Notes: generated by a model not told the origin, from the sequence alone. DNA of 22,428 nt from an uncultured Eubacteriales bacterium (GCA_934488615.1 CAKSSJ010000034.1:1-22428), one strand, 5' to 3'; shown: positions 14,054 through 22,428, numbered from the stretch's first letter. Made by a program: numbers and translations.

Positions 14054-15969
14054 GCATTTACACCTCTTAAAAACAATGATTTAACGGTATTATACACCAA
14101 CTCGGTCAGCTTTTGCAAGCCGAGAGACGGAATAAATTTAAGTATTATTTCAAGCAGCCCGTCCTGCGGAAGATCGGTTTTGACGATTGGATTTTCGCTG
14201 TCGAAATCAACCCTTTCGCCGTTCATTATTGTGAAATCAAACGTCCTTGAGCCGAACGGCGTGACCGCTCCGACCTGGACATAATTGACCGTCACCTGCG
14301 TTTTAAATCCCGATACCTTCGGAATATCGCCCGTGAACGGAATTTCAATCTTTCCGCCGACGGGAATTTCCTTCATAAAGCTCTTGCCGAGCCTTATATC
14401 CATACCGTTGCACGAAACGGAAACAATTCGCATATCATATTTCTTTGAGCAATTTTCAATTATCAGGGCGTTATCGCCGTCCGCAACATAGCCCTCGACG
14501 CTGTTATTGAACCTTGCGAAAACAACCTGACAGCGGTTTGTGTCAGCGTGAAACTGCGGGAATTCGGAATAGCTGTAAATATCGGCACGCTCGTCGTTGT
14601 ACATAAGCGTTGTGATAAGATCGGTGTTGTAGTCGCTCTTTATCGTCATTCCGTGATAGAAGCCGTCAACAAACCATGTGTATTCGGGTAAGTATGCCGT
14701 CGAAGCGTCAATCTCCATTGACGGCGAAAGATGATTGTGCAATTTGTTGCCGCAAACGGTGCCGAGCGTTTTGTATCCGTCGTTGAATCTTTCTCCGTAG
14801 GGTGCGCAGGTTGCCCCCGTTGATGACGGAGTGGAAATTATCGCGTCGCCGGTCGCCTTGTAGCCGATAATATCCCTGTTGCCCGTGCCTGCGATTATAT
14901 ATACATTTATTCCCGCATCAACGCAAGCCCTGAGCTTCTGCGTCATGCTCGGATATATTTCGTGATAAAAACGGTCCGTTCTTTCAATAAGCTCGGCGGA
15001 AGCGCTGACGTCAAGATAGCTGTCACGAATTTTGTCGTATTCCTCATAGGGAACAAAATCCCACATACTGCCCCAGAACTCCATTATGTGTCGTACATAC
15101 GGAAGAAAATAATGCAGAATGTCATCAAGAAAATCAAGGTTTTCATTTGCGAGCAGCCAGTGATAGTCATTTTCAAACATCATGCCGTTCTCGATAAAAT
15201 AGAGAAGATTTTCTTCATCAAACTTAATATCGCCCGTGAAAAATCCGTACGCAACGGGAGAACCGCCGATAGCAGGAACGGTCAGCAAAACATTATTGAG
15301 CTTGTCGGCTTTCTTTTCGCCGTAAAGATTGAGGAAGGTCGCACCCACCTGTCCGCCGTGGCTTACGCAATAAAGATTTACCTTTTCGGCACCCGTATAT
15401 TCAAGCACGCTGTCGATGTATTTATCAAGATCTGCGGCGCACTTTTCAACATTCATTCTGAAATCGGTGCTGAAATTGAAAATATAGTCGTTCCAATCCT
15501 CGCCGATGTAGCTGCCGTACATGCCCATGATCTCCTGCTCATACATGTACTTGCCGTCCTCATTGGCAAGCAGATAGGTGTTGCTTGAATCCGCCGCCGT
15601 TGACGTATAAGTATGCACATCGTAAACGCTTGAGCCGTCTGGATTGCAGCGCATATGCTCAAACATCTCGGCGAACTCACCGCCGACAGTATCCGCAATA
15701 TATTTTGCGTTGCCCTTTGTCAGCTCGCCGATGCCCTTGGCAAGGTCGATCGAACGGGCAAGCACCCTCTTGAAAATCAAATTTGTGTCAATGCCCCAGA
15801 CGTGGGTTTTCGTGCCGTCCTCATTGTTCATGTAAAGACCCGATGAGGAATAGCCGGGCACAATTATAATCGGATAGAATTCGTCACGCTCAACCTCAAC
15901 GGCAAAGGTCTGCACACTCAAGGTCAACGCAATAACAAGGCTGAGAATAACCGCAATAATCTTCTTCAT
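14050..15969 (-). CDS. Secreted LCAT-like alpha/beta-hydrolase (lipase/acyltransferase)
   Basis: A 639-residue exported protein. The signal peptide (MKKIIAVILSLVIALTLSVQ, then TFA as a likely cleavage region near residue 23) is followed by an alpha/beta-hydrolase domain resembling lecithin:cholesterol acyltransferase-like lipases: oxyanion region IIIVPGYSSSGLY (35-46) and nucleophile elbow YCVSHGGQVG with Ser203. The elbow has Cys in place of the first Gly of GxSxG. A likely catalytic His lies in HNHLSPS or DGFYHGM. The C-terminal part has beta-rich and then hydrophobic/amphipathic segments (last 40 residues) that might contact membrane. ATG 15969 is used because AGGAG lies 8 nt before it; the GTG at 15978 is inside the RBS. 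First gene of a two-gene operon with the HD hydrolase. Substrate unknown: lipid or cell-wall ester. Confidence 0.8.
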   Translation of the reverse strand: MKKIIAVILSLVIALTLSVQTFAVEVERDEFYPIIIVPGYSSSGLYMNNEDGTKTHVWGIDTNLIFKRVLARSIDLAKGIGELTKGNAKYIADTVGGEFAEMFEHMRCNPDGSSVYDVHTYTSTAADSSNTYLLANEDGKYMYEQEIMGMYGSYIGEDWNDYIFNFSTDFRMNVEKCAADLDKYIDSVLEYTGAEKVNLYCVSHGGQVGATFLNLYGEKKADKLNNVLLTVPAIGGSPVAYGFFTGDIKFDEENLLYFIENGMMFENDYHWLLANENLDFLDDILHYFLPYVRHIMEFWGSMWDFVPYEEYDKIRDSYLDVSASAELIERTDRFYHEIYPSMTQKLRACVDAGINVYIIAGTGNRDIIGYKATGDAIISTPSSTGATCAPYGERFNDGYKTLGTVCGNKLHNHLSPSMEIDASTAYLPEYTWFVDGFYHGMTIKSDYNTDLITTLMYNDERADIYSYSEFPQFHADTNRCQVVFARFNNSVEGYVADGDNALIIENCSKKYDMRIVSVSCNGMDIRLGKSFMKEIPVGGKIEIPFTGDIPKVSGFKTQVTVNYVQVGAVTPFGSRTFDFTIMNGERVDFDSENPIVKTDLPQDGLLEIILKFIPSLGLQKLTELVYNTVKSLFLRGVNA

Positions 15970-15999
15970 AAAACCCACTCCTGTTCGATTTATATTTTC

Positions 16000-16028
16000 A
16001 TTATATCATCAAAGAAAAATCCGTGCAA
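16000..16028 (-). promoter_or_regulatory. Promoter of the lipase-HD operon
   Basis: Minus-strand TTGCAC (16023-16028), 17-bp spacer, TATAAT (16000-16005) with extended -10 TG. The 14-mer TTTGATGATATAAT is identical to the one in the metallophosphoesterase promoter. Confidence 0.8.
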
Positions 16029-16039
16029 TATACAGATAT

Positions 16040-16098
16040 AATAAAAAATAAGAGCCATAATTTACAACTAACGTTTTATCCTCGTTGTAAACTATGGC
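16040..16098. terminator. Terminator of the DUF1015 gene
   Basis: GCCATAATTTACAAC (16054-16068) pairs with GTTGTAAACTATGGC (16084-16098), 15 bp with one wobble. On the minus strand the stem is followed by TCTTATTTTTTATT. A T-run also follows on the plus strand. Confidence 0.85.
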
Positions 16099-16122
16099 TT
16101 ATATATTTTTTTCTGCGCTGAA

Positions 16123-17364
16123 TTATGAAAGCTTATGAATGAAAAGTCCGCTCATGAGCTTCGGCTCAAACCATGTGGATTTCGGCGGCATGATCTTGCC
16201 TGCGTCCGCGATATCCATAAGATCGTCCAATGTTGTCGGGAACATTGAGAACGCGATCTTCATGTCGGTATCAACTATTCTCTCAAGCTCGCCAAGACCT
16301 CTGATACCGCCGATGAAATCAATTCTCTTGTCGGTACGGGGATCGTCAATGCCGAAGATCGGAGAAATAACGTTGTTCTGAAGAATCGAAACGTCGAGCT
16401 GATCAACGGGATCGTTCGCATCAAATGTGCCGTCCTTGGCAGTGAGCTTGTACCATGTGCCGTCAAGCAGCATGCCGAAGGTGTGCTTCTTCTCGGGCTT
16501 GTATGCGTCCTTGCCGTATTTCTCAATGTCCATAACCTCGCCGAGCTTAGCCATGAACTCCTCCGATGAATTTCCGTTGAGATCCTTCATAACACGGTTG
16601 TAGTCCATGATCTCAAGCTCATCGGTCGGGAAAAGAACTGCAAGAAAGAAGTTGAATTCTTCTTCGCCCGTGTAGTTCGGGTTCTGCTCGCGGCGCTTCT
16701 TGCCAACCTTAACTGCCGAAGCGGCTCTGTGATGTCCGTCAGCAATGTAAAGCGACTCGATCTGAGCAAATTTATCCGTGATAGCCTTTACCGTGTCAGC
16801 GTCGTCGATAACCCAAACCGTGTTTTCAACGCCCTCTGAAACGAAATCGTAAACGGGAGCGTGGATCGCCTTCCAAGCCTCAACTGTCTTGCTTACGAAC
16901 TCGTCGGGACGGTATGTAAGGAAGATCGGACCTGTATTAGCGTCGCAATAATCAACGTGGTTGATTCTGTCCGCCTCTTTGTCGGCTCTTGTAAGCTCAT
17001 GCTTTTTGATAACGTTGTTGATATAATCGTCAATAGCGGTACAGCCGACAAGACCTGTCTGGCTTCTGCCGTTCATGATCTGACGGTAGATATAAATGCA
17101 CGGAGTCTCATCCTCCTTGCATACGCCGTCTGTTACAAGCTTGTCGAGGTTCTCTCTTGCCTTGAGATAAACCTTCTCGTCATAAAGATCTATCGAAGGA
17201 TCAAGGTCGATCTCCGCCTTATCTACATGAAGAAAGGAATACGGATTTCCTTTAACCATTTCTCTTGCTTCGTCGCTGTTCATTACGTCATAAGGCAATG
17301 CCGCAACGTCCTTGGCTCTCTCAGAAATCGGTCTGATCGCCTTAAAGGGTCTGAAAACTGCCAT
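16123..17364 (-). CDS. DUF1015 family protein
   Basis: A 413-residue cytoplasmic protein of the DUF1015 family, recognised by the N-terminal AVFRPFKAIRP and AALPYDVMNSDEAR, the HVDKAEIDL region, and the hallmark YIADGHHRAASA (IADGHHR at 207-213). The biochemical role is not established; in many Clostridia the gene lies near serine biosynthesis genes, but none is seen here. The conserved Asp-His-His suggests catalysis or metal binding. Start is ATG 17364, with AAGGAG 11 nt upstream; the in-frame GTG at 17373 is 2 nt from that RBS and is unlikely. Single-gene unit with its own promoter and terminator. Confidence 0.93.
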   Translation of the reverse strand: MAVFRPFKAIRPISERAKDVAALPYDVMNSDEAREMVKGNPYSFLHVDKAEIDLDPSIDLYDEKVYLKARENLDKLVTDGVCKEDETPCIYIYRQIMNGRSQTGLVGCTAIDDYINNVIKKHELTRADKEADRINHVDYCDANTGPIFLTYRPDEFVSKTVEAWKAIHAPVYDFVSEGVENTVWVIDDADTVKAITDKFAQIESLYIADGHHRAASAVKVGKKRREQNPNYTGEEEFNFFLAVLFPTDELEIMDYNRVMKDLNGNSSEEFMAKLGEVMDIEKYGKDAYKPEKKHTFGMLLDGTWYKLTAKDGTFDANDPVDQLDVSILQNNVISPIFGIDDPRTDKRIDFIGGIRGLGELERIVDTDMKIAFSMFPTTLDDLMDIADAGKIMPPKSTWFEPKLMSGLFIHKLS

Positions 17365-17425
17365 AATATTCACTGCTCCTTGTCCATGCGGTCGGGAATA
17401 TCCAAACCGTTTTTTATCAAATATA

Positions 17426-17455
17426 ATTTTACTATATTTACCTCAGCTTTGTCAA
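17426..17455 (-). promoter_or_regulatory. Promoter of the DUF1015 gene
   Basis: Minus-strand TTGACA (17450-17455), 18-bp spacer, TAAAAT (17426-17431), about 55 bp upstream of the RBS. Confidence 0.75.
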
Positions 17456-17460
17456 CAATA

Positions 17461-17495
17461 TAAAGGAAAAACTGTCCTGCATTAACAGAACAGTT
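17461..17495 (-). terminator. Terminator of the XRE gene
   Basis: Minus-strand AACTGTTCTG (17486-17495), loop TTAATG, CAGGACAGTT (17470-17479) then TTTCCTTT. Moderate U-run. Confidence 0.75.
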
Positions 17496-17508
17496 TGTCT
17501 TGACATTT

Positions 17509-17757
17509 TTATTCGTCACAGCCGAGAAGCCATTCAAGGCTGACGTTAAGTGACTCTGCAATCGCCTTAAGCTCATAATCGGTAACTCCTCTGAGCTGAC
17601 CCTCAAGCTTTGAGAGGCCCGAAGCATTGAGGTCAATACCTCTGATCTGAAGCTGGGCAAGAAGATCCTTCTGCTTCATGCCGATTTCCTTTCTCTTCTG
17701 CTCAACCTTAGCGCCGATAATGTTCATGTCGCCAAGCGCCTGTTTTCTTGTTCTCAT
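17509..17757 (-). CDS. Small XRE-family DNA-binding protein
   Basis: An 82-residue protein that is almost entirely one Cro/C1-type HTH: GAKVEQKRKEIGMKQKDLLA (15-34), recognition region GIDLNASGLSKLEGQLRGVT (40-59) and YELKAIAESLNVSLEWLLG, the standard helix 5 ending. It has no effector domain. Its longer 'LQIRGIDLNASGLSKLE' spacing is typical of Clostridia XRE regulators. ATG 17757 has AGGAGG 6 nt before it; the upstream in-frame ATG (17850) lies before the promoter. It may regulate a neighbour such as pncB or DUF1015, or itself, but no matching operator was found. Confidence 0.88.
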   Translation of the reverse strand: MRTRKQALGDMNIIGAKVEQKRKEIGMKQKDLLAQLQIRGIDLNASGLSKLEGQLRGVTDYELKAIAESLNVSLEWLLGCDE

Positions 17758-17801
17758 GGTTTTCCTCCTATTTATGCTAAAAACATATTTTTTCTTTCTA
17801 T

Positions 17802-17830
17802 ATAATAACATAAAGCAACTTTTAAAACAA
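17802..17830 (-). promoter_or_regulatory. Promoter of the XRE gene
   Basis: Minus-strand TTGTTT (17825-17830), 17-bp spacer, TATTAT (17802-17807). The region is A/T-rich so confidence is moderate. Confidence 0.5.
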
Positions 17831-17975
17831 CAAATAAAACGTAATACCATATTTTTTAGTTATTTATAGACCATCTTCTATCAACTGCAAATCATTTTTA
17901 TACATTTTAACGATTTTTGCGTTTTAAAATTCCGTTTTGTTATACAATTAACATAACCATTTTATAAATATGGGA

Positions 17976-18004
17976 TTGAAAAAGACGGTTTTCGGTGTTA
18001 TAAT
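17976..18004 (+). promoter_or_regulatory. Promoter of pncB
   Basis: TTGAAA (17976-17981), 17-bp spacer, TATAAT (17999-18004). RBS AAGGCGGTG precedes the ATG at 18035. I saw no NiaR/NrtR-like operator. Confidence 0.85.
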
Positions 18005-18034
18005 GTCGATAACAACCCAAAAGGCGGTGCAAAA

Positions 18035-19483
18035 ATGAACGATCTTAAAAAAAGAAATCTTACAATGCTCACCGATTTTTATGAGATCACAATGGCTAAC
18101 GGCTATTTTCTCAACGGCAAGGGTGACACGACCGCGCAGTTTGATATGTTCTTCCGAACTATCCCAGATAACGGCGGCTTTGCCATTATGGCAGGTGTTG
18201 AACAGCTCGTTGAATATCTCGAAAATCTGAGCTTTTCCGATAAGGATATCGAATACCTCAGAGGCAGAGGCTTCTGCGAGGAATTCCTCGATTATCTCAA
18301 AAATTTTGAATTCAAGTGCGACGTTTACAGCGTTCCCGAGGGAACTCCCATATTCCCCCGTGAACCGATCGTAACGGTAAAGGGACCCGTTATGCAGGCG
18401 CAGTTTATTGAGACAATGGTTCTGCTTGCAATCAACCACCAGAGCCTTATTGCAACAAAGGCGAACAGAATTTGCCGTGCCGCCCACGGCAGACCGATAA
18501 TGGAGTTCGGCTCAAGACGTGCTCAGGGCTTTGACGGTGCGGTTTACGGTGCGAGAGCGGCTTACATCGCAGGCTGTGCAGGAACGGCATGTACAATAGT
18601 TGACCGTGAATTCGGTGTTCCGGCGCTCGGCACAATGGCTCACAGCTGGGTTCAGCTTTTCGACTCGGAGCTTGACGCTTTCTGCGCATACGCAAAGGCC
18701 TATCCCGATGACTGCACCCTCCTTGTTGACACCTACAACGTTCTGAAATCGGGTATTCCGAACGCGATCGAGGCTTTCAAGCGCGAGGTTCTCCCCCGCG
18801 GCTTCCGCCCGAAAGGAATAAGAATCGACAGCGGCGACATAACCTATCTTTCAAAGAAAGCAAGGGTTATGCTTGATGAAGCGGGCTTTGAGGACGTAAA
18901 GATCGTCGCTTCAAACTCGCTCGACGAATACATTATAAGAGATATGCTTCTCCAAGGCGCAAAGGTTGACTCCTTCGGTGTCGGCGAGAGACTTATTACG
19001 GCTTCGTCCGCTCCCGTTTTCGGCGGAGTTTACAAGCTCTGCGCAGTTGAAAAGGACGGCGAAATGGTTCCGAAAATCAAGCTCAGTGAAAATGCCGCCA
19101 AGGTTACGACCCCGGGCGCAAAGAAGCTTTGGAGACTTTACGATAACGAATCGGGCAAGGCATTGGCAGACGTCATCACCCTTGAGAACGAAACGATCGA
19201 CGACAGCCATGATTATGAGATTTTCGACCCCGACTACACCTGGAAGCGCAAAAATGTCTACAACTTCACCGCCCGTCAGCTTCTTCAGCCGCTTTTCATA
19301 GACGGCAAGAGAGTTTACGAATATCAGGATATCGACGATATCAAAAAGTATTGTCTCGGTCAGGTTGACACGCTTTGGGACGAGGTTACAAGATTCGAGA
19401 ACCCCCATAACTATTACGTTGACCTTTCTCAGCGCCTTTGGGACGTCAAGAACGACCTCATCAAGCAGTACAGCAAGAGGTAA
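18035..19483 (+). CDS. pncB: Nicotinate phosphoribosyltransferase
   Basis: Joins nicotinate to PRPP with ATP hydrolysis to give nicotinate mononucleotide, the entry step of NAD salvage (Preiss-Handler pathway). The 482-residue protein has family segments MLTDFYEITMANGY (11-24), MEFGSRRAQG (156-165), ALGTMAHSWVQ with the phosphorylated His at 203, and GIRIDSGDI for phosphoribosyl binding. Length is typical of the long Gram-positive form. It is a single-gene unit with a strong promoter and strong terminator; nadD/nadE are not adjacent. Confidence 0.97.
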   Translation: MNDLKKRNLTMLTDFYEITMANGYFLNGKGDTTAQFDMFFRTIPDNGGFAIMAGVEQLVEYLENLSFSDKDIEYLRGRGFCEEFLDYLKNFEFKCDVYSVPEGTPIFPREPIVTVKGPVMQAQFIETMVLLAINHQSLIATKANRICRAAHGRPIMEFGSRRAQGFDGAVYGARAAYIAGCAGTACTIVDREFGVPALGTMAHSWVQLFDSELDAFCAYAKAYPDDCTLLVDTYNVLKSGIPNAIEAFKREVLPRGFRPKGIRIDSGDITYLSKKARVMLDEAGFEDVKIVASNSLDEYIIRDMLLQGAKVDSFGVGERLITASSAPVFGGVYKLCAVEKDGEMVPKIKLSENAAKVTTPGAKKLWRLYDNESGKALADVITLENETIDDSHDYEIFDPDYTWKRKNVYNFTARQLLQPLFIDGKRVYEYQDIDDIKKYCLGQVDTLWDEVTRFENPHNYYVDLSQRLWDVKNDLIKQYSKR

Positions 19484-19500
19484 AAAGAATATTTACAGCA

Positions 19501-19533
19501 ACAGGTTTGTGCATCGCACAGACCTGTTTTTTT
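19501..19533 (+). terminator. Terminator of pncB
   Basis: ACAGGTTTGTGC (19501-19512), loop ATC, GCACAGACCTGT (19516-19527), then a seven-T run ending in TTTC. Confidence 0.93.
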
Positions 19534-19548
19534 CTTTTATACAAAAGC

Positions 19549-19661
19549 TTTTCCGCCTTGCGACCCTACAATGGAGCCGAGAAAAATTTGTGCCGACCTT
19601 ACTTGCCGCCCCTTTAGGGGAGGTGGCTTCGGCGGTTTGCGCCGAAGTCGGAGGGGTTATT
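19549..19661. repeat. Palindromic intergenic repeat, unit 1
   Basis: Part of the gene-free stretch between pncB and clpC (19534-19950). It contains CCCC-TTTA-GGGG (19609-19620) nested in a GCCGCC/GGTGGC arm, then CTTCGGCG-GTTTG-CGCCGAAG (19627-19647). The look (stacked GC-rich palindromes followed by GGAGGGGTT) is that of dispersed intergenic repeats in gut Clostridia genomes. No coding potential is credible. The 5' part shares TTTTCCGCCTTG (19549-19560) and TTGTGCCGACCTT (19588-19600) with 13390-13411. Confidence 0.6.
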
Positions 19662-19699
19662 TAGAAATAAGATATATTTTCGCCGTCTTGTCTTGCTAT

Positions 19700-19830
19700 G
19701 CTCGACCACTCCCTCAGTCGCTTTGCGCCAGCGTCTCGCTGCGGCTCGGTCACGTCGCGGCTCTGACAGTCCACCGGACTGTCATTCACTACCGCGCCGA
19801 CACTGCGCTACCCTAAAGGGGTGCCGATAC
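19700..19830. repeat. Palindromic intergenic repeat, unit 2 (inverted relative to unit 1)
   Basis: Contains the perfect hairpin GACAGTCC-ACC-GGACTGTC (19765-19783), a GC-rich run of short CG-repeats, and ACCCTAAAGGGGT (19810-19822). On the opposite strand, GGCACCCCTTTAGGG matches the core of unit 1, so the two units are related and in inverted orientation, about 40 bp apart. The pair could form a larger cruciform. Confidence 0.55.
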
Positions 19831-19897
19831 GGTTTCTGCTAACTTTTTTCACATAGAAACAATCTAAATAACCCGCACAGCTCGATTGCCGCCACGC

Positions 19898-19933
19898 AAA
19901 AACCGCCGCCGAACAGAAATGCTCGGCGGCGGT
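19898..19933 (-). terminator. Terminator of clpC
   Basis: Minus-strand ACCGCCGCCGA (19923-19933 complement), 10-nt loop, TCGGCGGCGGT (19902-19912 complement), then a T-run from the five A at 19898-19902. An 11-bp GC-rich stem. Confidence 0.92.
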
Positions 19934-19950
19934 GTGCTTTATTCGGTTTA

Positions 19951-22413
19951 TTATTCAGCATTTGCTTCGGCAGATTCAAATACAAATCCGTCGTCGGTAT
20001 GCTTGCAGACATATTTATTGCCTGAGGTTATGCTGCCGTCGAGCATTTCCTCGCTGAGCTTATCCTCAATCTGCGATTGGATAGCACGTCTGAGCGGTCT
20101 TGCACCGTAAACCGGGTCAAAGCCCTCGTCGGCGATCTTCTCAATTGCGCTGTCGTCAAAGCTGAGCTCAATGCCCATGTCGTGAACTCGGTTCATGAGC
20201 GTCTTGAGCATTCTGCGTGCAATTTCCTTAATGTCGTCCTTATTGAGCTGCTCGAATACGATGATATCGTCAACCCTGTTAAGGAACTCGGGACGGAAGC
20301 ACTTCTTCAATTCGCCCATGACTGCGTCCTTAATATCGCTCTGGCTCATTGTGCCGTTGCCTTCCTCACCCTTGAAGCCGAGTGCGGAATTGCCTGCGTT
20401 TGTGATGAGCTTTGCGCCGACGTTCGAGGTCATGATGATAATGCAGTTCTTGAAGTCAACCTTTCTGCCCTGCGAGTCGGTGAGAACGCCGTCGTCAAGA
20501 ATTTGCAGAAGCATGTTGAATACATCGGGGTGAGCCTTTTCAATCTCATCGAAAAGAACCACGCTGTAGGGCTTACGGCGAACCTTTTCTGTGAGCTGAC
20601 CGCCCTCGTCATATCCGACATAGCCCGGAGGTGAACCAACAAGCTTGGATACCGTGTGCTTCTCCATGAACTCGGACATATCAAGTCTTATCATTGCGCT
20701 CTCGTCACCGAAAAGTGTTGCGGCAAGAGTTTTGCAAAGCTCTGTTTTACCTACGCCTGTCGGGCCGAGGAAAATGAACGAGCCTGTGGGTCTGTTCGGG
20801 TCCTTAAGTCCGACCCTGCCGCGGCGGATAGCCTTGGCAACTGCGGAAACTGCCTGATCCTGACCGACAATTCTTCTATGGAGCTCCTCCTCCATGTGGA
20901 GAAGTCTCTGGCTCTCCTCCTCTGTGAGCTGAACAACGGGAATGTGCGTCCACTCGGAAACAATTGCGGCAATTTCATCGGGAGTTACAACACCGTTTGT
21001 CTCGGAATTCTGCTTCTTCCAGCCTTCCTTTGCGTTCTCGAGATGAGCCTTAACCTCTTTCTCCTCGTCACGCAAGGCCGCCGCCTGCTCGAAGTTTTGA
21101 CTGTTGACAGCCGAAGCCTTTTCTTCGTTTATACGCTTGATTTTCTCTTCAAGCTCTCTGATATCCTCGGGCGGAGTGTAGGCACGCAGACGAACCTTTG
21201 AAGCCGCCTCATCAATAAGGTCAATTGCTTTGTCGGGCAGGAATCTGTCGCCGATGTATCTTGACGACATCTTTACTGCCGCTTCGATAGCTTCGTCGGT
21301 AATCTTTACCTTGTGGTGAGCCTCGTACTTGTCTCTGATACCCTTGAGTATCTCGACTGCCTCCTCACGGCTCGGCTCGCCGACAAGAACCGACTGGAAA
21401 CGACGCTCAAGAGCGGAATCCTTTTCGATGTTCTTCCTGTATTCTTCAATCGTCGTTGCGCCGATAACCTGCATTTCGCCCCTTGCAAGAGCGGGCTTGA
21501 GAATATTTGCGGCATCAACCGCACCCTCTGCGGCACCTGCGCCGATAAGGGTGTGAACCTCATCAATAAAGAGGATAATGTTGCCTGCCTTTGAAACCTC
21601 GTCGATAGCCGACTTGATTCTTTCCTCAAAGTCGCCGCGGTATTTTGTGCCTGCGACCATGCCTGTCAGGTCAAGCGCAACAATTCTCTTGTCCTTAAGA
21701 ATCTCGGGAACCTCGCCCGATGCGATTTTAAGAGCCAAACCCTCGGCGATAGCGGTTTTACCTACGCCGGGTTCACCGATAAGGCAGGGGTTGTTCTTTG
21801 TCCTACGGCAGAGAATCTGAATAACTCTTTCAATCTCTTTCTGTCTGCCGATGACCGGATCGATCTTGCCCTGGCGTGCAATTGCGGTGAGGTCCCTGCC
21901 AAACTGGTCAAGGGTCGGGGTCTCCGTCTTGCCCTTGGGCTGTGACTTGGATTTCGGACTTGCGTCGTTCTGCGAAACGTTGACTGATTTTGTGATTTCC
22001 TCTGCAACGTCTGCGGCGGAAACGTTCATCGCATCCAAAATATCCATTGCGTAGCAGCTGCTGTCACGAAGAATTGCTATCAGAAGATGCTCTGTGCCGA
22101 CGTAGCCGTGGCCGAGACTTCTTGCAATCGTGACTGCTGTTTCGATAATGTTCTTGCTTCTCGGGGTAAAATCATTCGGCGAGAGGACTGTCGGAGTGCC
22201 GATGCCGACGCTGTTTCTGACAGCGGTTTCAACAGTGTCTGCCGTGATGTTTCTTGCCGTGAGGGCAGTGTATGCAACGCTTCCCTCGCTTGAGAGCAGA
22301 CCGAGCAGAAGATGCTCACTGCCGATATATGTGTGACCGAGATTCTCCGCATATTCTATTGCGGCGTTGAGCGCCGTGTTTGCTTTCTGAGTAAAGCCTG
22401 TAAACTTATACAT
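19951..22413 (-). CDS. clpC: ATP-dependent Clp protease ATP-binding subunit ClpC
   Basis: AAA+ unfoldase that feeds substrates to ClpP and takes part in stress proteolysis. The 820-residue protein has two N-terminal Clp repeats (about 5-145), AAA-1 with Walker A GEPGVGKT (213-220) and Walker B LFIDE (281-285), a middle coiled coil with a UVR-like motif (NSQNFEQAAALRDEE, 437-451) typical of ClpC rather than ClpB, AAA-2 with Walker A GPTGVGKT (550-557), pore loop PPGYVGY and Walker B VLFDE (619-623), and the ClpP-binding loop LGF (678-680). All motifs are intact and length is normal. ATG 22413 is preceded by AAAGGAGAG, which runs to the window edge. Upstream partners (ctsR, mcsA, mcsB) would lie beyond the window. 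Confidence 0.97.
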   Translation of the reverse strand: MYKFTGFTQKANTALNAAIEYAENLGHTYIGSEHLLLGLLSSEGSVAYTALTARNITADTVETAVRNSVGIGTPTVLSPNDFTPRSKNIIETAVTIARSLGHGYVGTEHLLIAILRDSSCYAMDILDAMNVSAADVAEEITKSVNVSQNDASPKSKSQPKGKTETPTLDQFGRDLTAIARQGKIDPVIGRQKEIERVIQILCRRTKNNPCLIGEPGVGKTAIAEGLALKIASGEVPEILKDKRIVALDLTGMVAGTKYRGDFEERIKSAIDEVSKAGNIILFIDEVHTLIGAGAAEGAVDAANILKPALARGEMQVIGATTIEEYRKNIEKDSALERRFQSVLVGEPSREEAVEILKGIRDKYEAHHKVKITDEAIEAAVKMSSRYIGDRFLPDKAIDLIDEAASKVRLRAYTPPEDIRELEEKIKRINEEKASAVNSQNFEQAAALRDEEKEVKAHLENAKEGWKKQNSETNGVVTPDEIAAIVSEWTHIPVVQLTEEESQRLLHMEEELHRRIVGQDQAVSAVAKAIRRGRVGLKDPNRPTGSFIFLGPTGVGKTELCKTLAATLFGDESAMIRLDMSEFMEKHTVSKLVGSPPGYVGYDEGGQLTEKVRRKPYSVVLFDEIEKAHPDVFNMLLQILDDGVLTDSQGRKVDFKNCIIIMTSNVGAKLITNAGNSALGFKGEEGNGTMSQSDIKDAVMGELKKCFRPEFLNRVDDIIVFEQLNKDDIKEIARRMLKTLMNRVHDMGIELSFDDSAIEKIADEGFDPVYGARPLRRAIQSQIEDKLSEEMLDGSITSGNKYVCKHTDDGFVFESAEANAE

Positions 22414-22428
22414 AAAAATCTCTCCTTT

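Noticed and set aside
19534..19950. Short coding frames in the repeat region
   Set aside because: They consist of palindromic repeat DNA with CG-rich low-complexity translation and no RBS.
20077..21201. Plus-strand frames opposite clpC
   Set aside because: Shadows of clpC.
1..22428. CRISPR arrays, tRNA or rRNA genes
   Set aside because: No regularly spaced repeats, cloverleaf or rRNA-like segments were seen.

Overview
The window looks like a chromosomal segment of a Gram-positive, low-to-mid GC Clostridia bacterium, probably a gut-type Oscillospiraceae/Ruminococcaceae relative. This rests on the gene content (ClpC, ECF transporter S component, MocR-type GntR regulator, DUF1015, GHL6 hydrolase), strong AGGAGG-type ribosome binding sites, near-consensus TTGACA/TATAAT promoters with 17-bp spacers, several TTG/GTG starts, and compact terminator-separated units. 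Family and genus are inference; no rRNA or other taxonomic marker is present. I recognise 18 protein-coding genes and no tRNA, rRNA or CRISPR array.

Layout. 1-1311: a membrane-anchored metallophosphoesterase (-), divergent from purA. 1376-4349: purA and guaA (+), the AMP and GMP branches from IMP, ending in a bidirectional terminator. 4588-8310: a GHL6-type glycoside hydrolase (-) downstream of a short MocR/GntR-PLP regulator (-), with an ECF vitamin-uptake S component transcribed divergently (+). 8406-10238: a single-domain MGMT-like DNA repair protein and uxaC (+). 10239-13293 (-): a compact four-gene cassette with phage-like parts, made of a two-HTH regulator, an 84-aa helical protein, a large protein joining a phage baseplate-like N-terminus to a diverged M14 carboxypeptidase-like domain, and a 72-aa membrane/coiled-coil protein. 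13421-16028 (-): a secreted LCAT-like alpha/beta hydrolase translationally coupled to an HD-domain hydrolase. 16054-17830 (-): DUF1015 protein and a small XRE regulator. 17976-19533 (+): pncB. 19549-19830: palindromic intergenic repeats. 19898-22428 (-): clpC, complete up to its RBS at the window edge.

Most of the window is housekeeping or nutrient salvage: purine synthesis, NAD salvage, hexuronate catabolism, proteostasis and vitamin uptake. The accessory part most likely to be new is the 10239-13293 cassette. Its genes overlap or abut, each with its own RBS, and no structural, packaging or integration gene is nearby. Unlike almost every other unit here, it has no convincing sigma-A promoter, and its first gene carries a sigma-70 region-4-like HTH. 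A domesticated phage-tail/lysis module, or a small secreted-effector locus, is a reasonable hypothesis but is not proven by the sequence.
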